The notes below the pieces were generated by a model that saw only the letters and a program-made list of their open reading frames with translations, did not search any database and was not told the DNA's origin. This document shows, piece after piece, positions 1 to 7,743 of a DNA stretch of 40,368 nt; position 1 is the first letter of the stretch; every line of letters starts with the position of its first letter. A program made the position numbers and the translations under genes. Source of the DNA: Klenkia soli (lineage in GTDB: Bacteria; Actinomycetota; Actinomycetes; Mycobacteriales; Geodermatophilaceae); contig NZ_FNIR01000021.1 of the NCBI RefSeq assembly GCF_900103975.1, positions 1 through 40,368 on the forward strand, read 5' to 3'.

Positions 1-187
1 GTCGTGAGCTGCGGTCGGCCATGCCGGCCGGGCCCTCGGCGCGGTAGCGGTGAGCCCATTTTCGGGCCGTGGACGGATCGACCATGAACATCTCCGCGGC
101 CGCCGCCACCGGCCACTGCTCGACCACGATCAACCGAGCCAGCCGCAACCGGGCACGTGGGGTCAAGGCAGCGTTAGCGTGGGACAC
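1..187 (-). CDS. IS481-family transposase, N-terminal fragment (cut by window edge)
   Basis: This is the start of a transposase read on the minus strand from a GTG at 187. The visible 62 residues begin VSHANAALTPRARLRLARLI and continue through a helix-turn-helix (…VDPSTARKWAHRYRAEG…) to …MADRSSR. This is the characteristic N-terminal DNA-binding region of IS481/IS3-like transposases. The DDE catalytic core would lie left of the window. The start fits the family, whose members usually begin MSHANA followed by the HTH. Whether the full gene is intact cannot be seen. Confidence 0.8.
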   Translation of the reverse strand, partial: MSHANAALTPRARLRLARLIVVEQWPVAAAAEMFMVDPSTARKWAHRYRAEGPAGMADRSSR

Positions 188-306
188 GAGGGCCTCCGGT
201 CTGTGAAGCGGTTCCTAGACAGCTCCACTTCACACCCGGGGGCCCTCCCCATCTCAACGACAGTCCCCGATCACCTCAGCTCGGGACAACGTCCCTGGAC
301 ATCACA
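1..306 (-). mobile_element. IS481-type insertion sequence, right end only
   Basis: The transposase 5' end lies inside this stretch and runs off the left edge of the window. The outer end is placed at 306 because the minus strand begins there with TGTGATGTCCAGGGACGTTG, a TGT-starting end of the kind seen in IS481-family terminal inverted repeats. The other end and any target duplication are outside the window, so the boundary is inferred. The element abuts the truncated benE remnant directly, which suggests that its insertion removed the 5' part of that gene. Confidence 0.7.
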
Positions 307-310
307 CCTA

Positions 311-708
311 GCAGGCGCTGACCGGCATCGCGCTACCGCTCTACCCGGTCACGATGGCCTCCCAGAACGTCGCGGGCGTCGCCGTCCTGGCCGGCCCGGT
401 CTACCGGGTGCCACCGTCGTCGCGGTACCGGCCGGGGGCACGCGATCAACCTGGCCGCCGTCAGCGCGGCGCTGACCGCGGGCCCGGAGGCGGGGGAGGA
501 CCGGTCGCGGCGGTGGATCGCCAGCTCGACCGCGGGTGTCGTCCTCGTCGTCCTCGGGTTGGGATCCGCGGCGTTCGGGACGCTGGTCACCGCGGCGTCC
601 AGAGCCGCCTTCCTCGGCATCAGCCCGGCCTTGTGGGCGCTGGTCGCCGGCCTCGTCGTTCGCGCAGCCCTGGATCTGGGGCGGCGGCGTCCGCAGGTCG
701 GTGGTTGA
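311..708 (+). pseudogene. benE: Remnant of a BenE-family benzoate/H+ symporter
   Basis: Two reading frames together carry pieces of a BenE-type membrane transporter. From about 318 one frame reads LTGIALPLYPVTMASQNVAG, the typical mid-protein BenE segment. From 439 a different frame carries HAINLAAVSAALTAGPEAGE and then …RAAFLGISPALWALVAGLVV before a stop at 706-708. Family members run to roughly 400 residues. Here the N-terminal half is missing, a stretch near 405-438 is lost with a frameshift, and the segment before FLGIS is shortened. The copy cannot make a transporter. The IS481 end lies immediately upstream and probably caused the first truncation. The family assignment rests on motif recognition. 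Confidence 0.75.
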
Positions 709-738
709 GCCCGCTCGGACGGGGGGAGGAAGCCACCC

Positions 739-1524
739 GTGAGCGTGGACCTGCGGAACCTGAGGCGTGTGGTCGGTACGTCGGCGGCGGTGGTGACCGC
801 CCTGCAGGCGGGCACGGCTGCCCTGGCCCTGCGGAAGAGGCGCCGGGACTACGCCGACGGCGTCTGGGGCCCCGGCCTGGCCGCGGTCGCGATCACCGGT
901 GCGGCCCTGGGCACGGGCGACCCGTGGCGGCGCTGGACCCTCGCGGCGGTCACCACCGGGTGGGCGATCCGGCTGGAGTCCCTGATGCTGGGCCGGCTGC
1001 GCGGCACCGACTCGGAGGACGAGCGGTACACCGAGTTCCTCGAGGGCGACGGCACCCCGACCGTGCTGGCCAAGGTGTTCGGCACCCAGGCGGTGGCCCA
1101 GCTGCTGGTCTCCGCCCCGCTGCAGCTGGCCGCGGCCAGCACGCTGCCCCGCTCGGCCCGGCGGTGGCTGTTCCCGGTCGGTGCCGCGGTCGCGGTGGCC
1201 GGTGCGGTGGTCGAGGCGGTGGCCGACCGGCAGAAGTCCGCCTTCATGGCCCGGGACCGCGACGAGCGACCCGACGTCCTGGACACCGGCCTGTGGGGTG
1301 TCTCGCGGCACCCGAACTACCTCGGCGACTCGATCGTCTGGGACGGCGTGTGGTTGGCCGGGGCGGCCTCGGCACCGGGGGCCTGGCTGGTGGCCGCGCC
1401 GGCCGCGATGAACTGGTTCCTCATCCACGCCACCGGGGCCAAGCGCACCGAGGACCGGATGGGCGACCGGCCCGCCTACCAGGACTACCAGCGCCGGGTC
1501 TCCTTCTTCTTCCCCGGGACCTGA
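739..1524 (+). CDS. DUF1295 / steroid 5-alpha-reductase-like membrane protein
   Basis: A 261-residue integral membrane protein. Hydrophobic segments are spread across the chain. The C-terminal part has LDTGLWGVSRHPNYLGD (about residues 179-195), the NADPH-binding and catalytic signature shared by DUF1295 proteins, isoprenylcysteine methyltransferases and steroid 5-alpha reductases. It ends with the usual E-(D/R)-x-x-Y-x-x-Y-x-x-R tail (DRPAYQDYQRRV). The GTG start at 739 follows a GGGGGGAGGA ribosome-binding site. The family probably reduces or modifies a lipid substrate at the membrane, but the substrate is unknown. The next gene starts 20 nt downstream and may be co-transcribed. Confidence 0.8.
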   Translation: MSVDLRNLRRVVGTSAAVVTALQAGTAALALRKRRRDYADGVWGPGLAAVAITGAALGTGDPWRRWTLAAVTTGWAIRLESLMLGRLRGTDSEDERYTEFLEGDGTPTVLAKVFGTQAVAQLLVSAPLQLAAASTLPRSARRWLFPVGAAVAVAGAVVEAVADRQKSAFMARDRDERPDVLDTGLWGVSRHPNYLGDSIVWDGVWLAGAASAPGAWLVAAPAAMNWFLIHATGAKRTEDRMGDRPAYQDYQRRVSFFFPGT

Positions 1525-1544
1525 CCGACCGCCATCCTGGGGCG

Positions 1545-2102
1545 GTGGCGAAGCTCCTGTACTCGGCGATCTGCTCCCTCGACGGCTTCGTGGCCGACGC
1601 GGCGGGTGACTTCGGCTTCGCCTTCCCCGACCCCGAGGTGCTCGCCGCGGTCAACGAGGACACCGCGCGGATCGGCACCTTCCTGCACGGCCGGCGCATG
1701 TACGAGCTGATGCAGGGCTGGGAGACCGACCCCACCTGGGCCGACGGGGACCAGGGGTCGGCCGACTTCGCCGCGCACTGGCAGCGGGCGGACAAGGTGG
1801 TCGTCTCGACCACGCTGGAGGACGTCGTCACCCGGCGGACCCGGCTGGTGCGCAGCCTCGACCCGGCCGCGGTCACCGCCCTGGTGAGGGACGCCGAGCT
1901 CGACGTCACCGTCGACGGGCCGACGCTGGCCGCGCACGCCTTCCGGGCCGGGTTGGTGGACGAGGTGCACCTGCTGCTGGCCCCGGCCGTCGTCGGCACC
2001 GGGCTGAAGGCCCTGCCCGACGACGTCCCGCTGACCCTGGACCTGCTGTCCACCCGACGGGTCAGCGGCTTCGTGGCCGTCCGCTACGCCGTCCGCCGCT
2101 GA
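1545..2102 (+). CDS. Dihydrofolate reductase family protein (RibD C-terminal domain)
   Basis: A 185-residue protein starting at GTG 1545 with VAKLLYSAICSLDGFVAD. The N-terminal pattern (x-SLDGF-x-AD) is diagnostic of the RibD-C/DHFR-like reductases common in actinobacteria. The middle has GRRMYELMQGWE and the C-terminus has LVDEVHLLLAPAVVGTGLKAL, the conserved strand-loop for NADPH binding. It is probably a soluble NADPH-dependent reductase. Family members are rarely characterised and substrate cannot be inferred. The open frame extends upstream to 354, but that part overlaps the DUF1295 gene and has no family similarity. It converges on the lipoprotein gene, whose stop is 21 nt away. Confidence 0.8.
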   Translation: MAKLLYSAICSLDGFVADAAGDFGFAFPDPEVLAAVNEDTARIGTFLHGRRMYELMQGWETDPTWADGDQGSADFAAHWQRADKVVVSTTLEDVVTRRTRLVRSLDPAAVTALVRDAELDVTVDGPTLAAHAFRAGLVDEVHLLLAPAVVGTGLKALPDDVPLTLDLLSTRRVSGFVAVRYAVRR

Positions 2103-2123
2103 CCCGCCCCGGGCAGCTGGCAG

Positions 2124-3218
2124 TCAGCAGGTGATGTCGTCGTCGATCGAGTTGGTGTTGTGGCCGCCGATCCCGACGGTGGCGACGCGCACGGTCCCGT
2201 CGTACGCCGATGCCGACCCGTCCACGGTTTGCCGGTCGGAATAGAGGACGGCGCTCACCCGGTCCGGGTTGCTCCAGCCGGGGTTGATCCTCGTGACGAC
2301 GCTTCCAGCCGTCGTGGACTGCCACGCGACGCTCTGGCAGCTACCCGGCGGGGAGTAGGGCGGGTTCACCCCAGCAAGCGCGGTCGGTGCGGTGATGTCG
2401 GCCGGCAGGATCGAGGCGACGGCGGCCAGCGCTTCCTCCTCGGGCACGGGAGACGAGAAGACGACGTCCACATGGATGAAGTGACCGTCCCACGGCCCAC
2501 CGTCGAACATGTCCCCGCACAGCAGCTGCCCGGACGGCAGCAGGTAGGCATAGGCCCGCCCCGACGGCTGACCGGTTGCCGCGGCGCACTCGCTCGTGGC
2601 TCCCGGGCCGTAGAGCGCCGAGAGCTGTGCGTCGGTGCTCAGCAGGCCACGGGTCCCGGCGGCGTCGTCCTGAGCCGTGGTCGGAGCCGCGGCGGGCGAG
2701 GGTGACGGCTGACTGTCGACGGCGGGGCAGAAGGTCGCCGTCAGGTAGTCGTACAGGGCACGTGCATCGGCGGCGCCCGCTCCGTTCGCGACGTCGGCGG
2801 ACTCGAACTCGGTGCGCGAGCGGAAGCCGCTCGCCATGTCCCGGCAGGTGCGCACCTGCACGACGGCGAACGAACGCGCATCCGCACCGGCGAGCGGAAC
2901 CCCCCGGCTGAGTCCGTACCCGGTGCTCCCGGCGACGCGGCCCAGGTCGGTGACCAGGGCGGCGGGAACCCCGGCCTCATCGAGGAAGTCCTGGACCGAC
3001 GTGTCCTCGGTCGGAGCTTCCGTGGTGGCGGAGCTCGTGGTCGGGGCTGCCGCGGGGCGCGCGTCGTCGGAACAGGCGGTCGAGGCGAGGGCCACGACAC
3101 CCAGGACGACGGCCGCGGAGAGGGCGCGCAGGACCGGTCGCCGGCGGGCCCACTCGCCCTCAGCAGCAGCCGGTACGGGCATCGCCCCGCGGGAGGGGCA
3201 GGTGGACGACTCGCTCAT
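2124..3218 (-). CDS. Putative secreted lipoprotein, unknown function
   Basis: A 364-residue protein with a basic stretch (ARRRPVLRAL) and a hydrophobic segment ending ALASTAC, so Cys49 could be a lipidated cysteine; the -3 residue is Ser, so the lipobox is weak. A Thr/Ser/Pro/Ala-rich linker follows, as usual for actinobacterial lipoproteins. A second Ser/Pro/Ala-rich linker (near residues 170-185) separates two domains. The C-terminal domain is rich in aromatic residues and holds paired cysteines (…ECAA…, …LLCGD…, …GSCQ…, final DDDITC) that could form disulfides outside the cell. I do not recognise the family. ATG 3218 is preceded by GAGGAG. It lies downstream of phosphofructokinase on the same strand, but 179 bp away. 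Confidence 0.65.
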   Translation of the reverse strand: MSESSTCPSRGAMPVPAAAEGEWARRRPVLRALSAAVVLGVVALASTACSDDARPAAAPTTSSATTEAPTEDTSVQDFLDEAGVPAALVTDLGRVAGSTGYGLSRGVPLAGADARSFAVVQVRTCRDMASGFRSRTEFESADVANGAGAADARALYDYLTATFCPAVDSQPSPSPAAAPTTAQDDAAGTRGLLSTDAQLSALYGPGATSECAAATGQPSGRAYAYLLPSGQLLCGDMFDGGPWDGHFIHVDVVFSSPVPEEEALAAVASILPADITAPTALAGVNPPYSPPGSCQSVAWQSTTAGSVVTRINPGWSNPDRVSAVLYSDRQTVDGSASAYDGTVRVATVGIGGHNTNSIDDDITC

Positions 3219-3397
3219 GTCTCCTCGACCGGTCCGGGGTGCGCACCTGTGGCACGTGGGCGAGGAGCCTCCCCCGGATCGGCGCCCCGGCGCGGAAGGC
3301 GCGCCCGAGTGCATCCATCGGGGGTCGCGGGTGCCTGACGGGCGGAGGTCGCTGCAACGGCCCGCGACCGTGCAGAACCACCCCCGACCCCAGGAGA

Positions 3398-4744
3398 TCA
3401 GACGTGGACGGGCTGGCCCGTGGCCTCGAGGACCGACAGCCACAGGTCGCCGCGGGGGTCGACCTGGTTGCGGGAGTGCGTGACCAGCGGGATCGGCAGG
3501 TTCACGAACCGGCCGTGCCAGCGCCCCGCGACCGTCGCCGTGCGTCCGGCCATCGCGGCGTGGACGGCGGCCTGGGCCAACCGGGTGCAGTACACGGAGT
3601 CGTGGCTGTTGGCCGGCACGCTGCGGATGGCGTAGCCGGGGTCGACGTAGCGCAGCTGGAAGCGGGTGCCGGTCGCGGTGAGGTGGCTGGTCAGCTCGTC
3701 GCGCAGCTTCTTGCCGATGTCGAACAGCTTGGCGTTGCCCGACGGGTCGGCGCCGCCCTCGGTGCCGGCGAACATGTCCTGCCCGTAGCCCTCGGCGACC
3801 ACGACCAGGGCGTGGCCCTGCCGGTCGAGGGTGCGCTCGACGTGCGCCAGCACCCCGCGCTCGCCCTCCAGCGGCATCGGCACCTCGGGGATCAGCACCA
3901 GGTCGACGTCGTCGCTGGCCAACGTGGCGTAGGCGGCGATGAACCCGGAGTGCCGGCCCATCAGCTTCACCAGGCCGACCCCGCCGGGGTGCGAGCGCGC
4001 CTCGGTGGCCGCGGCGCGGATGGACTCCGCCGCCCGGCCGAACGCGGTCTGGAACCCGAAGCTGCGGTCGATCCAGGGGATGTCGTTGTCGATGGTCTTG
4101 GGGACGCCGACGACCGCGATCGGCAGCCCGCGCCGCTGCGCCTCGTCGGCGATGGTCTGCGCACCGCGCAGCGACCCGTCCCCGCCGATCACGAAGAGGA
4201 TGTCGATGTGCCGCAGCCGGAGTGTCTCGACCATCACCCTCGGGTCCTGGCCGCCGCGGGAGGTGCCCAGCACGGTGCCGCCCTGCTGGTTGATCCAGCG
4301 CACCGACTCGGGCGTCAGCTCCAGCGGCTCGGCGCCGTCGGGGGTGAGCCCCAGGTAGCCGTCGCGGAAGCCCAGCACCGAGTGCACCCCGTAGTGCTCG
4401 GCGAGCTCGCCGACCAGGCCGCGGATGACGTTGTTGAGGCCCGGGCACAGGCCGCCGCAGGTGACGATGCCGACCTTGGTCTTCTTCGGGTCGAAGAACA
4501 GCGTGCGCCGGGGCCCGCCGGGTTCGAAGGTGGGCAGCTCCTCGACCGGCACGCCGCGCTTCGTGGCGACGCCCAGGGTGCCGTCGACCAGCACCCGGTC
4601 GTGCTCGCCCACGTAGTGCATCGACTCGCCGCGCTCGAGCAGTCCGCCGTCCAGCGGCGAGGGCACGGTCAACGGCCCCAGGGTGCGGACGGCGAGGTGC
4701 TCCGGGGTGAGCTGGAGCTGCTCGTCGGTGTCCACGTCGTCCAT
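3398..4744 (-). CDS. pfkA: 6-phosphofructokinase, plant-like ATP-dependent type
   Basis: Phosphorylates fructose 6-phosphate to fructose 1,6-bisphosphate in glycolysis. The 448-residue chain has a roughly 90-residue N-terminal extension, then VGIVTCGGLCPGLNNVIRGL, IGGDGSLRGAQ (about residues 187-195), PKTIDNDIPWIDRSFGFQTA and KLMGRHSGFIA. Two positions diagnose the phosphoryl donor. Glycine in GGDGS (E. coli Gly104) points to ATP, while lysine in PKTIDND (E. coli Gly124) is the residue found in PPi-dependent enzymes. This Gly/Lys combination is the one in plant and trypanosome ATP-PFKs, so ATP is the likelier donor, although annotations often call the family PPi-dependent. It diverges from the SGNH hydrolase gene across 121 bp. 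ATG 4744 is taken as the start. Confidence 0.9.
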   Translation of the reverse strand: MDDVDTDEQLQLTPEHLAVRTLGPLTVPSPLDGGLLERGESMHYVGEHDRVLVDGTLGVATKRGVPVEELPTFEPGGPRRTLFFDPKKTKVGIVTCGGLCPGLNNVIRGLVGELAEHYGVHSVLGFRDGYLGLTPDGAEPLELTPESVRWINQQGGTVLGTSRGGQDPRVMVETLRLRHIDILFVIGGDGSLRGAQTIADEAQRRGLPIAVVGVPKTIDNDIPWIDRSFGFQTAFGRAAESIRAAATEARSHPGGVGLVKLMGRHSGFIAAYATLASDDVDLVLIPEVPMPLEGERGVLAHVERTLDRQGHALVVVAEGYGQDMFAGTEGGADPSGNAKLFDIGKKLRDELTSHLTATGTRFQLRYVDPGYAIRSVPANSHDSVYCTRLAQAAVHAAMAGRTATVAGRWHGRFVNLPIPLVTHSRNQVDPRGDLWLSVLEATGQPVHV

Positions 4745-4865
4745 AGTGCCCTGCCGGGGACCCACCGGGGGACCCCGGCTCGCCGCTGACCTGCACGAAC
4801 GAGGTAGACGTCCGAGACGTGTTGCACCCAGGAACACGACCCCGCCACCCCCCGTTCGACCAGGT

Positions 4866-5465
4866 GTGACCATCTCCCTGGCCGTCCTCGGCGACTCCAT
4901 CGCGTTCGGCACCGGGGCTGCGTCGCCGGCCGACGCCATCGGGCCGCGGCTGGTGCGGGCGCTGGCCGAGGACGGCGTCGACGCCGTCCTGCAGGTGGTC
5001 GCCGTCCCCGGGGCGGTGTCGGCGGCGCTGGCCGGCCAGGTGCGGCAGGTGACCCGCTGCGACCTGGCGCTGGTGGTCGTCGGCGCGAACGACCTGACCC
5101 GCCTGGTGCCGCCGGCCACCGCCGCCGCGCAGCTGGCCGCCGCCGTCCGCGAGCTGCGGGTGCTCGGCGCCGACGTCCTGGTCGTCCCGGCGCCGGACCT
5201 GTCCACGGTGCCCTGGGTCCCGGCGGCCTTCCAGGCGCTGGTGGCGACGGCGAGCGCGGAGCTGCAGCGCCGGCAGACCGAGGCGGTCCGGGGCGCCGGC
5301 GGGGTGGCGGTGCCGATCGGGACCGAGCTGGGGGAGCGCTTCCGCAACCAGCCCGGCCTGTTCTCGGCCGACCGGTTCCACCCGTCCTCGGCCGGCTACG
5401 CCCTCATCGCCGAGGCGCTGATCCCGGTCGTCCGCTCGATCGCCCGCGCACGCACCGCGGCCTGA
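4866..5465 (+). CDS. SGNH/GDSL-family hydrolase
   Basis: A 199-residue soluble esterase/lipase-like protein. Block I is LAVLGDSIAFGTG (Ser about residue 11), block III is VVVGANDLTRL, and block V is DRFHPSSAGYALIAEAL with the catalytic Asp and His. Block II is less clear, with a glycine in VPGAVSAALAGQ. The start is GTG 4866 because the conserved GDS lies a few residues in, as in cytoplasmic members. There is no signal peptide. Substrate unknown. It is divergent from pfkA. Confidence 0.85.
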   Translation: MTISLAVLGDSIAFGTGAASPADAIGPRLVRALAEDGVDAVLQVVAVPGAVSAALAGQVRQVTRCDLALVVVGANDLTRLVPPATAAAQLAAAVRELRVLGADVLVVPAPDLSTVPWVPAAFQALVATASAELQRRQTEAVRGAGGVAVPIGTELGERFRNQPGLFSADRFHPSSAGYALIAEALIPVVRSIARARTAA

Positions 5466-5522
5466 TCATCCCGGGCTCGGTGCTGCCTCGCCGGTACGGG
5501 GACAGCGCTGGAGCCGGGGTGA

Positions 5523-5648
5523 TTATTCGTCCTCGGCCTCGGCCTCGTGGGCCTTCAGCTCACGGGTGGCCATGCCGCCCTGACCGCCCTCGTCCCGCGG
5601 GCCGGGGTGCAGGTCGGGGTCGGACTGGTCCTTCTCGGGTTCGGTCAC
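5523..5648 (-). CDS. Possible small acidic protein (41 aa)
   Basis: A short minus-strand frame from GTG 5648 reads VTEPEKDQSDPDLHPGPRDE, continues GGQGGMATRELKAHEAEAEDE and stops at TAA 5523. It is very hydrophilic and acidic, with the third-base GC preference expected of genes here. There is no strong ribosome-binding site and I recognise no family, so it may be chance. It is listed because no other gene explains 5466-5964. Confidence 0.35.
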   Translation of the reverse strand: MTEPEKDQSDPDLHPGPRDEGGQGGMATRELKAHEAEAEDE

Positions 5649-5964
5649 CGGCCCAGCCTCGACCTGCGGCGCGGGTCCGGCCAGTCGAGGTGGAGCACCC
5701 GGGCGGGACTTGCGGCTCCCGGCAGTCGGACCGGCAGGTCGCCCCCTCGGCTTCGTTTTCGTGCGTGTTTCGCCTGCTCTGGACCGACATGGGAGAAAGC
5801 TTTCGATAGATGCTGAGTTTACGTTGTGACCGCTGGCACAGCCGCCCCGCGGACGCGGCCAGCGCGCTCGCTGGCCGTCGGTCACGCGGGTCCTCCCGCC
5901 CCTGCGCGGCTCCTCCGGCACCGGTCCGGGGTCGCCGCGCACGCTCCAGGAAGGTAGTGCTGCC
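5649..5964. other. 316-bp intergenic region upstream of the glycoside hydrolase
   Basis: No convincing gene is seen. Base composition drops around 5750-5830 relative to the surroundings, as expected for a promoter region, and the 10-bp palindrome at 5795-5804 lies in that part. An AGGAAGG ribosome-binding site just precedes the hydrolase start. Confidence 0.5.
5795..5804. promoter_or_regulatory. GAAAGCTTTC palindrome, candidate operator for the glycoside hydrolase
   Basis: A perfect 10-bp palindrome in an AT-richer patch 160 bp upstream of the hydrolase start. It resembles the GAAA…TTTC operators of LacI-family sugar regulators and the xylanase boxes of streptomycetes. No regulator gene is nearby. 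A single short palindrome can occur by chance. Confidence 0.35.
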
Positions 5965-7689
5965 GTGAAGAGAAGTCGCAGGTCGATCGCGGTGGGTCTC
6001 GTGCCCGTCGCGGCCATGCTCATGGCGCTCCTCGCACCGACCACCGCCCAGGCCGCGGGCACCACCCTCACGGTCGACGTCGGCACCGTCGTCCGGCCGG
6101 TGACCCACGTGGCCGCCGGTGGCCTCTACGGGGTGGACACCGGCGACAAGCCCCCGTCGTCCCTGGTCCTCCCGCTGCACCCGAACACGTTCACCCAGCC
6201 CCCGCCCGGCACCCAGCAGCTGGGCAACGGCGCGACCACGCCCTGCTGCGACGGCCTCCAGGTGGCGAACCGGGTCACCCAGCTCGGCGCGCAGCAGTAC
6301 CTGCGGCTGCCCGACGTCTTCAGCACGTTCCCCTACAACTGGGTGAGCTGGTCGGACTGGGAGTCCAAGATCAAGCAGATGATCACCGCGCGGGTGAACG
6401 CCACGAGCGCGACCAACATCGCCGGCTACGAGATCTGGAACGAGCCGGACTGCAACTGGGGCGAGAGCACCAAGAACGACCCGAACGCCGGCAGCTACCT
6501 GGACATGTGGACCCGCACCTACCGCGACATCCGGGCGATCGACACCACGACGCCGATCGTCGGGCCCGGGGCGTGCGTGTACGACCACGGCTTCATGCTC
6601 GGTTTCCTGACCAACGCCAAGAACACCGGCACGCTGCCGGCCGTGGCGGTCTGGCACGAGCTGCAGGACTTCAGCTACCAGAACGTGCAGGCCCACGTCG
6701 CGGACTGGCGGGCCATCGAGGACTCCCTCGGCCTGCCGCACATCCCGATCTCGATCAACGAGTACGCCTCGCCCGGGCAGGTCGACATCCCCAGCATCGG
6801 CGTGCACTACATGGCCTCGCTCGAGCGGGCCGGGATCCACGACGCCGAGCGGGCCTACTGGTACGAGTCCGGCACCTTCGACGGGCTGTTCTGGAACAAC
6901 GCGCCCACCGCCTCGTACTGGGCCTACAAGTGGTACGGCGACCAGTCGGGCAACGTCGTGCAGACGACCCCGCAGTCCTACCTGGACGGCGTGGCCTCCT
7001 ACGACGCCAGCCGCAAGCAGGTCAACGTGGTCTTCGGCGGTGACAGCGGCCAGAACACCGTGCGCATCAACGGCCTGGGTGCCCTGGGCAGCAGCGTGTC
7101 GGTGCAGCTGTCCTCGACCAACACCACCGGCCGGATGACCAACCAGACGGCGCCGAACGTGCTGTCCACGACCACCTACCAGGTGGTGAACGGGTCGATC
7201 TCGATCCCGGTCAGCGGCATGAGCGCCGAGGCGGCCTACCAGGTCCTGGTCACCCCGACCACCGGCGCGACGACCTGGCAGCAGCGCTACGAGGCCGAGA
7301 ACGCCACCGTGGTCAACGCCCAGCGGCTGTCCAGCGGGACGGCGTCCGGCGGTGGGTACGTGGGTCGGATCGACAACAACACGGACATGCGGACCGATTC
7401 GTTCGTCGACTTCGTGGTCAACGTGCCGACCGCCCGCAGCTACACGATGGCGATCCAGTACGCGAACGCCACCGGGGCCACGGCCACGCAGGGCCTGGCC
7501 TACAACGGCGGCGGGTTCAGCACGGTCAGCTACCCGGCCACGAACGGGGGCTGGGGCAACCCGAACGGCACGGTGTCCGTGTCGGTGGACCTGAAGGCCG
7601 GCTACAACGTGATCCGGCTGGCGAAGGGCTCCCCGTACTTCGCCGGGGGCACCGGGTTCGCCGAGCTGGACGCGATCACGCTGAGCTGA
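5965..7689 (+). CDS. Secreted clan-A glycoside hydrolase (GH39-like) with C-terminal CBM6/35-like module
   Basis: A 574-residue exported polysaccharide-degrading enzyme. Residues 1-31 form a Sec signal peptide (MKRSRRSIAVG, hydrophobic core, AQAA). The catalytic domain spans about 35-360. It has YEIWNEPDCNW, with Glu160 as probable acid/base, and ISINEYASPGQ, with Glu266 as probable nucleophile, the two-glutamate arrangement of GH clan A enzymes such as GH39. A small beta-rich linker domain follows (about 345-430). The C-terminal segment opens QQRYEAENATVVNAQ and ends FAELDAITLS, typical of CBM6/CBM35 modules. GTG 5965 follows AGGAAGG. The substrate is probably a plant or microbial polysaccharide, but the exact family and specificity are not resolved. 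Transcription probably ends at the hairpin just downstream. Confidence 0.8.
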   Translation: MKRSRRSIAVGLVPVAAMLMALLAPTTAQAAGTTLTVDVGTVVRPVTHVAAGGLYGVDTGDKPPSSLVLPLHPNTFTQPPPGTQQLGNGATTPCCDGLQVANRVTQLGAQQYLRLPDVFSTFPYNWVSWSDWESKIKQMITARVNATSATNIAGYEIWNEPDCNWGESTKNDPNAGSYLDMWTRTYRDIRAIDTTTPIVGPGACVYDHGFMLGFLTNAKNTGTLPAVAVWHELQDFSYQNVQAHVADWRAIEDSLGLPHIPISINEYASPGQVDIPSIGVHYMASLERAGIHDAERAYWYESGTFDGLFWNNAPTASYWAYKWYGDQSGNVVQTTPQSYLDGVASYDASRKQVNVVFGGDSGQNTVRINGLGALGSSVSVQLSSTNTTGRMTNQTAPNVLSTTTYQVVNGSISIPVSGMSAEAAYQVLVTPTTGATTWQQRYEAENATVVNAQRLSSGTASGGGYVGRIDNNTDMRTDSFVDFVVNVPTARSYTMAIQYANATGATATQGLAYNGGGFSTVSYPATNGGWGNPNGTVSVSVDLKAGYNVIRLAKGSPYFAGGTGFAELDAITLS

Positions 7690-7697
7690 CCGACGAC

Positions 7698-7735
7698 GAC
7701 GGCGCCGGCCCCCGAGTGCGGGGACCGGCGCCGTC
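7698..7735. terminator. Hairpin terminator between convergent genes
   Basis: GACGGCGCCGG and CCGGCGCCGTC form a near-perfect stem, lengthened by CCCC/GGGG with one bulge, around a 6-nt loop. It starts 8 nt after the glycoside hydrolase stop and ends 8 nt before the hyuB stop, so it could serve both strands. There is no clear T-tract, as is common in actinobacteria. Confidence 0.75.
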
Positions 7736-7743
7736 GGCGTCGG

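Noticed and set aside
354-1544. N-terminal extension of the DHFR-like reductase
   Set aside because: The frame is open upstream but overlaps the DUF1295 gene in another frame and has no reductase similarity; the family start is at 1545.
3219-3397. Separate small gene between phosphofructokinase and the lipoprotein
   Set aside because: Frames here are low-complexity Arg/Pro/Gly with no ribosome-binding site. Only a weak 6-bp GGTCGC/GCGACC hairpin is present, which may be a terminator.
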